From contig CM033394.1 in NCBI GenBank assembly GCA_019426215.1, positions 39,368,423-39,432,422 on the forward strand: a stretch of 64,000 nucleotides of DNA, written 5' to 3'. This DNA comes from Buddleja alternifolia. Lineage: Eukaryota; Streptophyta; Magnoliopsida; Lamiales; Scrophulariaceae. Position 1 is the stretch's first letter. Each line of letters begins with the position of its first letter. Below, in pieces: positions 53,976 to 64,000 of this stretch. The notes beneath the pieces were generated by a model. That model had not been told where the DNA came from. It saw nothing but the letters and a program-made list of their open reading frames with translations, and did not search any database. The position numbers were made by a program, and so were the translations under genes.

Positions 53976-56556
53976 TCACCATTTAGAAATAATTCGTGGA
54001 GGTAGATTAAGAATTGTCCTTGTGACTTTCGTTGGGTGAGTTAGGAAATTTGTGAATAGCGCGTTGTATTGGAAGTCATTCATTATTGCGCTTAATCTTA
54101 GCATTGCAGGTTGCTGTAAGTTACTGTTCCCCTCTGTATTTTCTATAAAAGTAAATTTGGATATGTATTCAGTTGTGTTAGGTGGATGCTTGGTCCTACT
54201 ATCTCTACTGGCGAAGATATTTGGGTTGTGTTCTTAACGGTAATTATAAACATAAACTATATAATATTTATAATAAATCCTTGTTCTTATTATATGCGAA
54301 TAATATATTAGCACTCTAAATAATTACTTACTCATGGTACTAGGTATTTTCAGAGGAACGATATTGCTTACTGTTAAAACGCGATCCTATGATTGGTTGA
54401 CAAAAACTTTACAATTGTGGAATAACCGGCAATCTATTTTGGGGATTATTTATGTACAAATCGATAGTGGTTTCGATTTAAATAGTGAAACATGCAAATT
54501 CGGGATTATTTATGATTTTATATTCCTGGAGTTATGCATTGACTTGTTATATGTTTCTTCGTGTATAACAAAACGCCATGTTTCACGTCTTTTCATGCAT
54601 GACATTTTCAATATTTTGACGTTGTTGTATATGAAAAATGTGTTTCGTCGTTTATAATAAAAGCACAAAATATATTTGATTGTTTTGGACTATTATACAA
54701 GTTTTTTTTTGTTTGACAATTTCATAAATTATTATTTTACACGTGTCGATTCGTTATAACTAGTCATTTACCCAAAAAAAAGTCATTGAAATCTTATGGA
54801 TTTATTTTTTCATCACATCTACCAAAAAGAAATGGTTGCTGGATGTCTGCTGAGCAGTCACCGGACAGTTGCCAGAAACAATACTAACGATCATACTTTG
54901 CTGGGACCTAATTATGCATGAACGTGGGAAGGGGGGTGCGCTGGGTAGGGGGTAATTTAGATTAGTTTTTTTATTTCCATTTAATTTCTGAATATTTAAT
55001 TATTAATTATAATTTCATATTTTACTATTTATTAATAATAAATTAACATTACATATCTATCTTATTTATTATTTATTTATTCATATAATCGTTACAAAAA
55101 ATAATTAACTCAATCATTTAACTCATTATACACCAATCAATTACTATTGATTTGATACATTTTACAAATTCCAACAATTTTAGAAACATAAACATACACA
55201 ACAACACATCACATCAAAGTCACAAGAATATTTGTAGTATGCATTTCCCGAGAAATTTTCAGGATTTTGTTTCAAAAACATAAACAAACAAGCCCTAAAC
55301 TTTTTGAATATTATCTCTTAATATCTATATTAGTTTCAATAAATAAATATCAATTGATTTATGCATCATCTGATTTGTCCACATGCACATAGTGCAGTTT
55401 GAATGATTTTTGACTTCTTAATTGAAAACGTAATTTTTTTGGCTGAAACACCTCAATTTGACACTTGGTGAGATTTGATTTGCGGAAATATTTCATATTT
55501 GAAATATCAATGGGATGAATTATTTACTTTTGAAATTAAATTTGACAAATCTTAAAATACAAATAAAAGACTTAAAATGATAATCAATATAATATCTTTC
55601 ACTTGTCAACATTTATATTGATCATAAAATTGTTTTCCTACACCATAAACACATTAATTTCAACATTTTCTTATCATGTATAAGTACGATACTCAAAGTA
55701 ATTGGATGAACCATAATGCTGAGATTTTCCTGAACTTTGAAAAATCAGCAAGGATCACGTCTAGTAGACTTATCATTTTTTTTTTTATTTGAGTCTCTAT
55801 AATGTCATTTGTGAGGATAAATTCCTGATTCTTAAATCATCAAAGGAAGTTAAGCATCCACCATTTGAGAAGTTTGTCTTTGGTTGGTTATCTTCTTTCT
55901 AACAAGCGACTCTTCTTACTTATTTCAAAACTTTTTAATAAAATTATCAAAATGATCATCTATGGAACCCATTTTTTCTTTGAGGCCTACAAAAGACCTC
56001 CCTTCAATCTCCATTGTGGATGTGCAGCAACACGTTCTAACTTTTCATTTAACATACATGTATCTTATGTTCTTATGTGTACAAGGAAGACCCAATTAGT
56101 ACCTTGAAAATGACTCCTAAAATTGTCTAACAATATACCTGAAACAACCAATTTATTACGCTCCAAATTTTTGTCAAGTGCATGTTTTGAAAATTTGCCA
56201 ATAAGACCATGAAATAAAGGAACAAGAATAGAAGTGGTACGGATTTTTGCACTTTGAATCTTTGTTTTGATTTGTTTGGCCTCAATAGCAAGATAAACTT
56301 TTTCTTTAATCTCACAAAGGATACCTGTGAGACTTAAAAATATTTCTTGAGTGTAGCATGCACCTTATATTCCCTTGATATCATATAGTGTCCAAACTAT
56401 AAATTCATTTATGTCCATGCATGCACAAACCCTTTTTTTGTTGTGGCGCCAATTGTTTTCAATGTTATCAAGCTGATGACTTCTGTTTATGCTCCACTTT
56501 CAAAGGATGTCATTCGATACCAAAAGTTAGTTCATCAAGTGCATAAATAACACTTT
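53976..56556. other. Intergenic DNA, no gene supported
   Basis: Several 60-107-codon frames exist (for example 54334-54657 and 55865-56107), but none resembles a known family. The region 55750-56530 has composition suggestive of an old degraded coding element on either strand. I see no LTR, terminal repeat or RNA gene. Confidence 0.4.
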
Positions 56557-57169
56557 CACTACAACAAAAAGTAATATTAGTGGCAAGATTTGAAGTGACA
56601 TTATTAAAATTGTCACTAGATATATATAATGAATAACGTAATTTTTGCTTTGTCACAATAAAGATTTTTAGTGACAAGATTTTCTTTAAATTTGTCACTA
56701 TTGGCAATTAGTGACATGTATTGTGACAACGCAAACAGTGTGACAATTATAATTGTTATCACTAAGTTGTCAACAATTACCTTGTCACCAATTATCAAAA
56801 GTGACAAATTATATACACATTTTGTCACTATTAAATATATATATATATATTAATTTTAGACGAAAAGAGATACCTTGACCCAAACTTGGACTGATAGTTT
56901 TCAATCATGGGTCACACAGATCCTATAAGGCTCCAAATAAGAAGAGAAAGGTCACAACTTGTGACAGTTTGAGATTGAACCCAGGACCTCCCACATGAAA
57001 GTGGAAGCTGGTACCACCAGACTAACAAGCATTGGGTTGTCACTATTAAATATGTAAGATTTATTTTTGTGACAAAGCAAAAATTCTTTCACTAAAAATT
57101 TACAATTAGTGACAATATTGAGATTGTCACTTGACATTTTGTCATTAATGTCTTATTTTTTTTGTAGTG
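56557..57169. mobile_element. CACTA-type non-autonomous element with nested SINE
   Basis: Begins CACTACAACAAAAAG and ends with the inverse of CACTACAAAAAAAATAAG. Flanks are ttt and ttc, a near 3-bp duplication. Subterminal zones are packed with gtgacaa and ttgtcac words, the usual CACTA subterminal-repeat pattern. No transposase is present. Confidence 0.75.
56839..57036 (-). mobile_element. SINE inserted in the CACTA element
   Basis: Flanked by the exact 17-bp direct repeat ttgtcactattaaatat (56822-56838 and 57037-57053). On the minus strand, near its 5' end, it shows A-box-like TAGTCTGGTGG and B-box-like GGTTCAATCTC, the layout of a tRNA-derived polymerase III promoter. The 3' tail is AT-rich rather than pure A. 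It belongs to a different family from the SINE at 7529. Confidence 0.75.
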
Positions 57170-57959
57170 TTCTCCGAGTTGATAAAACTTGTCAAAAGTT
57201 CCTTTTGGTTAAACTTCTTTCATTTTGCAACAACATCTCCATATGTCAAATGCATAGAAGATGTGTCCTCCACTGGAAAACTATGTTGATATCATTAATG
57301 TTAACTCTTTGTCCATGAGGATGACTTGAGAACAATTTTCATCACCCAAAAGCCTCTTAAATCTTTCTAATGTCTAAATATATTTTGTTATGACAACAAT
57401 AAGTTAACTATTAATATTTAAATATTGTAGTCCGTGGGTCAAATCTATATCTACACTATGTATAAAGGGAGAAATGTTTAGAGTAACCATCTTGGTCTGT
57501 CAATAGTTTTGGTTTGACATTTTGTACAAATATAATGCGAATTAGGTGTTTATATATACACCATAGCAGCTATGGTGGCACCTCATGTATTTTGACGATA
57601 TAATATACGATATAATATAATAATAACTACATGGTCCATATATGAAACCAAATGTATTGACTCGTAGTTCTCACTTTTACACGTTATTTCTTATATTTTT
57701 TTCTCTCTCTGTAATTTGATTTAACTTCCCTTCCCTTCCCTTCACTTCTTTTTTTATTTTTTCCTTCTATTCTTTTGCCTTTGACTAAATTTAACTCAAA
57801 ATTTTTTATATTAAATTCACTCATCGAATTTGCTTTACCGACTAACATATACTAATAATATGCCCAAAAAATGAAAAGTAGTTCCTTTCTCTAGACTTTT
57901 TTTAAAAATAATATAGTTTTTAATAATAATTATATAAATAATACACAAAAAAATAAATC
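57170..57959. other. Intergenic DNA upstream of the plant-mobile-domain gene
   Basis: AT-rich with pyrimidine-rich runs near 57720-57780. No gene supported. Confidence 0.4.
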
Positions 57960-57975
57960 TCCAGAAATAGCATAT

Positions 57976-58142
57976 TACGCCATTACCAATGGCGAATGCA
58001 CATGAGATACGTCATTAGTAATGGCATATCTTCTCACTTTTTCTTTTTATTTATTTATTTCGGTTACTGACTACGCCATTGGCAATGGCGTAGCCAGTCA
58101 AACTGACCATTGTGACTAGCTACGCCATTGCCAATGGCGTAG
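57976..58142. repeat. Four palindromes of one family upstream of the mobile-domain gene
   Basis: Palindromes at 57976-57995, 58008-58028, 58071-58093 and 58120-58142. The last two have perfect 11-bp arms (ctacgccattg / caatggcgtag). The first two are degenerate versions. They end where a CT-rich 5' leader begins. Confidence 0.75.
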
Positions 58143-58726
58143 TCTCTCTCTCTCCCCCCCTCTCTCTCTTTCTCTCTTTCCCTCTCTTTCTCTATTCTTC
58201 TTCACGAGCTCTCACACACTGCAATACTTCTTCAACTCTCATCTCGTCCCTCACCTACACCACTCCTCTTCATTTTACGCGGATTCAACAACAAATCAAC
58301 CTTCATACCGATCGACCTTCATTTCTCCTCCTTTTTCCAATTTGAGGTAAGTATCTATTTTAATTTAATTTGTAGTTTTATGCTTATGAATTTAGATATA
58401 ATATTTATGATTTATTGTTGAGAATTTGTGATTGTTGTTTAATTTAGTAATTATCCCTAAAATTATTTTTGAATTTTTGGGTAGAAGTTAGGATTTTAGG
58501 GTTTATTGGTTAATTGTAGTGTAGAAGGTCAAATTTTAGGGTTTCTGTTTCAATTTTAGGGTAGAATTTCAAATTTATAGTAGAATTTTGAATTTCAGGG
58601 TATTATTTTTGAATTTTTGAAGTAGAATTTTAGTTAAAATTTTGAGTAGTATAATTTAGAATTTTTGTAGTAAAATTTTAGTTAGAGTCTTAATAAAAAA
58701 TTTAGGTACTAGTTTGAATTTATTTG

Positions 58727-59480
58727 GGGCGAATAGCAATTTATCTCCCTGTGAAACTTCGAAAATGCAAAAAAAAAAACCCCTGTGAAATAAAAATAGG
58801 CAATTTACCCCCTGTGTAAAAATTAATGAAGCACACTGCCTCCCTAAACGTAATTGACCTAGATTTAGCAATATAAAGACTGAAATACCCTTACTTTCTA
58901 AAAATATTTGCACTATAATTCTCTATTTTCTTTTCCCTTTTATAAAGTATCTATAATTATTATAATTTTTATTTTATTTTTTCATCTTCTTCCTCAACCT
59001 TCATCTTCTCCACCAAAACCCTAACCCTAAATTCACCTTCTTCATCACCTTATCAACTACAACACTAATTACTACTTTCTCTCACTAAAACTCTCTAATT
59101 TCAATTCCATTTTAATTCCAATTCCATTATATTTCAATTTCCAGATGCAAAAAAAAAGCCACATTCATCCACCCCAAATTGCAGTCGTCCGTCGTCGCCG
59201 CCGCCTGCCATGGACATCTCCGGTCGCCGCCTCCACCGCCGCCGTCACCTGCTTTCTAGATCCGTCCAAATCCACCATTGCCCATGCTCAAACAAACACT
59301 TTACGGAGCCTCCATCACCATCGGCTTGTCGCCATCGCCGCTGCCTGGTTCCCCTCCCATGTTCGATGCCGCCGTCGTTTGCTCTACCTCCCTAGTTGCC
59401 TTTGCCATCTGGTTCCGATACCACCATTTGCACCTGTGGTGTGTATGTGTGTGTATACATATATAGATACAAATATACAG

Positions 59481-59515
<35 letters not shown>

Positions 59516-59898
59516 TAATATGCTTATATCTATTAGTTTTATTAAATTTAAAACCCCTGTGGAATTAAAAATTAAAATATATCTATATATAAGAGGATAA
59601 ATCTGGACCTTTGATCTCTATTAAAATGAATGGTTGCTATTAATTTGATAAAATAAGATATCACTATTTAATCTCAACCGTTGATCTTGATCAATTAGAT
59701 TCAATAGTTACTAGATGGGGCAAAATGGTCTTATCAAGGCAAAAATATCATAACCACTCTCAAAATGCGCGAGTGGCGCGCGTGGGGAGCTGAATTGCTT
59801 CATTAATTTTTACACAGGGGGTAAATTGCTTATTTTTATTTCACAGGGGCTTTTTTGCATTTTCGAAGTTTCACAGGGGGGTAAATTGCTAATCGCCC
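58727..59898. mobile_element. Pack-MULE-like element in intron 1 of the mobile-domain gene
   Basis: An exact 10-bp duplication aatttatttg (58717-58726 and 59899-59908) flanks terminal inverted repeats of roughly 100 bp, starting gggcgaatagcaattta (left) and, inverted, gggcgattagcaattta (right). The middle contains a telo-box-like aaaccctaaccctaa (about 59017), a CT-rich leader-like stretch and a GC-rich segment (about 59145-59450) rich in gccgcc and cgtcgccg. This differs sharply from the AT-rich surroundings and suggests captured 5' gene sequence. An ATG at 59145 opens 151 codons and another at 59211 opens 61; neither is recognisable. Confidence 0.7.
59484..59512. repeat. AT microsatellite inside the Pack-MULE-like element
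   Basis: A run of at least 11 AT units. Confidence 0.8.
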
Positions 59899-59922
59899 AA
59901 TTTATTTGGTATTCCACACTTT

Positions 59923-61901
59923 CAAATTTGTATGTATAATATCTAGTTATAATTTAGTATTTAGTGTTAATTCTTGAATACACATATAATGTTTAGGTAG
60001 TAGTTCGATTTTTAGTGTTTAGAATAGTGGCATATTTGGAAACATTATATGTGCATATTTTTAGTGTTAATTCTTGAATACACATATAAAATTCTAATTT
60101 TTATGTTTAATTTTTAAGTGTTGATTAATTTAGTCAAATTTTAGTGTTGATTATTGAACTTTGATACGATATAATTTGGGTATAAATTTGAATTTTTAGT
60201 GTTTAGAATATTAGTGGATAATAATCTAATTAATTCGTTGTATTCTAATTGTACTTGCAAATTTGTATGTATAATATTTAGTTATGATTTAGTATTTAGT
60301 GTTAATTCTTGAATACACATATAATGTTTAAGTATTAGTTCAATTTTTAGTGTTTAGAATAGTGGCATATTTGTAAACATTATATGTGCATATTTCTAGT
60401 GTTAATTCTTAAAATTATAATTTTTACGTTTAATTTTTAAGTGTTTGATTAATTTAGTCAAATTTTAGTGTTGATTATTGAACTTTGATACGATATAATT
60501 TGGGTATAAATTTGAATTTTTAGCGTTTAGAATAGTGGATAACAATCTAATTAATTCATTGTATTCTAATTGTACTTGCAAATTTGTATGTATAATATTT
60601 AGTTATAATTTAGTATTTAGTGTTAATTTTTTAATACACATATAATGTTTAGGTACTAGTTCGATTTTTAGTGTTTAGAATAGTGGCATATTTGTAAACA
60701 TTATATGTGCATATTTTTAGTGTTAATTCTTGAATACACATATAAAATTATAATTTCTATGTTTAATTTTTAAGTGTTGATTAATTTAGTCAAATTTTAG
60801 TGTTGATTATTGAACTTTGATACGATATAATTTGGGTATAAATTTGAATTTTTAGTGTTTAGAATAGTGAACAATAATCTAATTAATTCATTGTATTCTA
60901 ATTGTACTTGCAAATTTGTGTGTATAATATTTAGTTATAATTTTGTATTTAGTGTTAATTTTTGAATACACATATAATGTTTAGGTATTAGTTCAATTTT
61001 TAGTGTTTAGAATAGTGGCATATTTGGAAACATTATATGTGCATATTTTTAGTGTTAATTCTTGAATACACATATAAAATTATAATTTTTATGTTTAATT
61101 TTAAGTGTTGATTAATTTAGTCAAATTTTAGTGTTGATTATTGAACTTTGATACGATATAATTTGGGTATAAATTTGAATTTTTAGTGTTTAGAATATTA
61201 GTGGATAATAATCTAATTAATTCGTTGTATTCTAATTGTACTTGCAAATTTGTATGTATAATATTTAGTTATAATTTTGTATTTAGTGTTAATTCTTGAA
61301 TACACATATAATGTTTAGGTATTAGTTCAATTTTTAGTGTTTAGAATAGTGGCATATTTGTAAACATTATATGTGCATATTTCTAGTGTTAATTCTTAAA
61401 ATTATAATTTTTACGTTTAATTTTTAAGTGTTTGATTAATTTAGTCAAATTTTAGTGTTGATTACTGAACTTTGGTACGATATATTTTGGGTATAAATTT
61501 GAATTTTTAGCATTTAGAATAGTGAATAATAATCTAATTAATTCATTGTATTCTAATTGTACTTGCAAATTTGTATGTATAATATTTAGTTATAATTTAG
61601 TATTTTGTGTTAATTTTTGAATACACATATAATGTTTAGGTATTAGTTCGATTTTTAGTGTTTAGAATAGTGGCATATTTGTAAACATTATATGTGCATA
61701 TTTTTAGTGTTAATTCTTGAATACACATATAAAATTATAATTTTTATGTTTAATTTTTAAGTGTTGATTAATTTAGTCAAACTTTAGTGTTGATTATTGA
61801 ACTTTGATACGATATAATTTGGGTATAAATTTGAATTTTTAGTGTTTAGAATATTAGTGGATAATAATCTAATTAATTCATTGTATTAATTGTACTTGCT
61901 A
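59923..61901. repeat. Six tandem monomers of 321-335 bp with three-monomer higher-order period
   Basis: The monomer start caaatttgtatg (one variant gtgtg) occurs at 59923, 60258, 60579, 60911, 61245 and 61566. Lengths are 335, 321, 332, 334, 321 and about 335. Monomers 2 and 5 share a 13-14-bp deletion and the variant gtgcatatttctag. Monomers 1 and 4 share attcgttgtattc. The array is therefore two copies of a three-monomer unit of about 990 bp. It is non-coding, entirely intronic, and ends just before the splice acceptor at 61916-61917. Confidence 0.85.
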
Positions 61902-64000
61902 TACTTTATAAATGCAGAATGGCAAATCGTGATGTATATGGGCCTGTAGATCCTAGTGTGTTAACGGGTCAGGCAAGCCATAGGTCTGAGTTAGTATTTT
62001 CAATGAATGCAAGAGTATTGCGAGCCAGACGAGCAGATGCTCATTATTTTAAAATGGTGAAATCCGTAAATTTTATTCCACCACATTCTCGAGTCTTACA
62101 AAAACTCCATCAAATGGGGTTTTATGGATTTTACTTGTTAACCATGTGTGGCCAGCTTAGAAATGATATAACACTTGTGACTGCACTCATTGAGAGGTGG
62201 CGCTCGGAAACTAACACGTTTCACCTCAAAAGTGGAGAGACTACTATTACTTTCCAAGACGTAGCCATATTATGGGGTCTACCAGTCGATGGTAGTGCGT
62301 TAGTCATACATCATGTGTTTAATGGGTTTACGGATTATGCAACCTTGGTCCATCAACTTTTAGGTTTCGAAATTGGACGAGGTGATTTAAAAGAAGCGGG
62401 GATGAGGTTAAAAATAAAAAAATTATGTCAATACATGAAATCGAATGAGGCAAGAATCAGAGACGAGTCCCCTAATGATATGGTTGATCGAATAGCACGA
62501 TGTTGGGCTTTTACATTGCTCGCGTTATGTTACCCGACAACAGCGGGAAAGTCATTTCGATTTTATGGTTGAAATTTTTTAAAAATATTAACGAGGTAAA
62601 CTCCTATAGTTGGGGTAGTGGTGTGTTGGCGTTTCTGTACCGTCGGCTATATCATGCCTCCCTAAGGAATCCAAAAAAGTGTGTGATCTAATGTCATTGT
62701 TACATGTATAATGTATTATTTTTTGTTGTTATATCTTTCTCTAAGATATTCAATGTTTAATAAATTAATGTATTTATGTTTAACAGTTGTGGGCATGGTC
62801 ACGGATAATTGTTGTGAGGCCATCTAGGGTTCCACATGAAATGACAGTAATTGATTTTAGTAACATTGCATGAGCTCCTTATGGGAAATGGTAATTTATC
62901 TAACTATGATTTTTAATTCAGAAACAACCATTTTTTTTATTATTTGCGTTATTGATGTTGTAGGTGATATCGACCCGTGAGTAATAGTAACACAATGACA
63001 GGCGTTGTAGTGGCAGCTAGAGAAGCATTAGATCAGATGGCCTATCAGCATGTGAGTAAAAGATTATCTTCAGGTCATTATATTATAAAGTTATATAATG
63101 GTCTCCTATTAAAAATAATGTTGTTCAATTTTCTTATTTCAGTTTGATTGGGACCTATACAACTTCGATGATTCCGACATTGCTGAGGTGCCACCTGAGT
63201 GTTTCGCCCCTGGTGTGTGGAGAGCATCAGTTCCAATGGTATTCCTCAACATTGTGGAGTATCATTGTCCTGAGCGTGTTCTTCAACAGTTTGGATTTCG
63301 ACAAGGAATTCCACACTTAATTACACACCCACAGTTCGTTAGGATTAACTGTGCTGGGAGGGACAACGAGGATTGGTCCATCTATCATAGGATCTTCATC
63401 AATCAATGGAATGACCAGTTATATCATGCTGTGTTAGGGGAATTGGGTACGGGCACAACAGAGGATTACGCTGACTGGTATGATAGGATTACACGTCGTT
63501 ATATTTCGAAGAAGTTGGATAGGTTGAATGTCGGCTACCAAACAAGGTCGGCGCCTCTATTGCATGATGTGGTTAGTATATATAATTGTGTAAGGTTAAC
63601 ATTACAAACATATAGGTTTTACTTTGTCTTATGCTTTTGTTTATCTTTTACAGAATAGACAGATTCAACAATTGCAAAGGCTTGTCCAAGAGTCCTCTCA
63701 ATCGAGGAATCCTGCTGAGGGGATATTAGGGTCTTTGAGATCGGTTCTTACCCAACTTTCCCGGATGGTCACATGTAGCCATTGTTCTGATGCAGCATCG
63801 GGTGTTCATTTTGCTCAGAGAGGCAGAGAAGACATGCTTCCACAGAGGAGAAGTAGTGTCGAAAAAGACGTCGATGATGTATAGGATTTAGAGGATGAAG
63901 AAGAACTTGGACGGCGTCACTCACGTTCGTGTGTGGGCGAACCTGGGACTTCGAGTCAAGTTCCTCGCACCCCCACTTTCGGACCATCGTCTTCGACTTT

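Larger units (their letters stand above)
58143..64000 (+). pseudogene. Plant mobile domain (PMD, MAIL-like) gene, decayed, runs off the window
   Basis: A CT-rich leader exon (to 58346) precedes a 3.57-kb intron (58347-61917). Coding exons are 61919-62682, 62787-62890, 62964-63051, 63143-63571 and 63654 to the edge. The first coding exon has RVLQKLHQMGFYGFYLLTM, ITLVTALIERWRSETNTFHL and TITFQDVAILWGLPVDGSAL, the signature of the aminotransferase-like plant mobile domain found in MAIN/MAIL proteins, PP7-long forms and some transposons. Later exons give LWAWSRI, then ECFAPGVWRASVPMVFLNIV and EDWSIYHRIF. Damage: a frameshift near 62505 (after CWAF the domain continues in the next frame as YIARVMLPDNSGKV), TGA at 62871-62873, TGA at 62965-62967, and TAG at 63882-63884 after which the same frame stays open. 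PMD proteins act in meristem maintenance and silencing in Arabidopsis. This copy is probably non-functional. Confidence 0.8.

Noticed and set aside
59145..59600. 151-codon frame in the Pack-MULE-like element as a real gene
   Set aside because: It runs into an AT microsatellite and has no recognisable domain; better seen as captured or chance coding-like DNA.
59923..61901. CRISPR-like array
   Set aside because: Units of 321-335 bp are contiguous without unique spacers, and the setting is a plant intron.
59923..61901. Centromeric satellite
   Set aside because: Only six monomers inside a gene intron; nothing else suggests a centromere.

Overview
This is a plant nuclear genome window, most likely from a eudicot. 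It has multi-exon genes with GT-AG introns, a nuclear tRNA gene, AT-rich intergenic DNA and many classes of plant transposable element. Real host genes occupy roughly the first half. The second half is dominated by nested retrotransposons and a decayed plant-mobile-domain gene.

Layout. 1-5600: interspersed repeats, namely two hAT-type elements, a MULE-like element inserted in a local tandem repeat, and a 5'-truncated LINE. 5625-6092 (minus): complete mitochondrial-type 10 kDa chaperonin CPN10 in three exons, with a heat-shock-element-like site upstream. 6982-7063 (plus): tRNA-Ser(AGA), followed by an apparently perfect 235-bp tandem duplication that starts inside the tRNA 3' end, and then a SINE with a 12-bp target duplication. 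7954-13407 (plus): a ten-exon SEC12-like WD40 membrane protein of 385 residues. 13408-19753: gene-free, with nested miniature elements and an old direct repeat. 19754-30577 (minus): a 26-exon gene for a 948-residue protein made of two successive uridine-kinase-like P-loop plus CYTH-like units and a C-terminal membrane anchor. The last two genes are convergent neighbours. As I recall, the same pair is adjacent in Arabidopsis (At2g01470/At2g01460), so this is probably conserved microsynteny.

31354-32084 is another hAT-type element with an 8-bp duplication. From 32749 a decayed Ty1/copia element runs on the plus strand: LTR, primer-binding site at 48319, a long leader with three related hairpins, and broken gag-pol to about 53975. 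Its 5' LTR is split by a complete 13.85-kb SIRE/Maximus-like Copia element (32995-46845, minus strand). That element has 1541-bp LTRs differing at about ten positions and a perfect 5-bp duplication. It carries gag, pol with several frame breaks, and an intact extra ORF of about 1400 codons in the envelope-like position.

56557-57169 is a CACTA-type miniature element with a SINE inside it. 58143 to the right edge is a plus-strand plant-mobile-domain gene, now with a frameshift and several in-frame stops. Its first intron holds a Pack-MULE-like element (58727-59898) and a six-copy tandem repeat with a three-monomer higher-order period (59923-61901).

The host genes serve separate housekeeping roles (mitochondrial protein folding, ER export, nucleotide or triphosphate metabolism) and do not form one pathway. 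Most of the unexplained structure lies in the mobile DNA: leader hairpins, the large third ORF, a recurrent CGCT/AGCG word, promoter palindromes and the higher-order repeat. No CRISPR or bacterial-type system is present.
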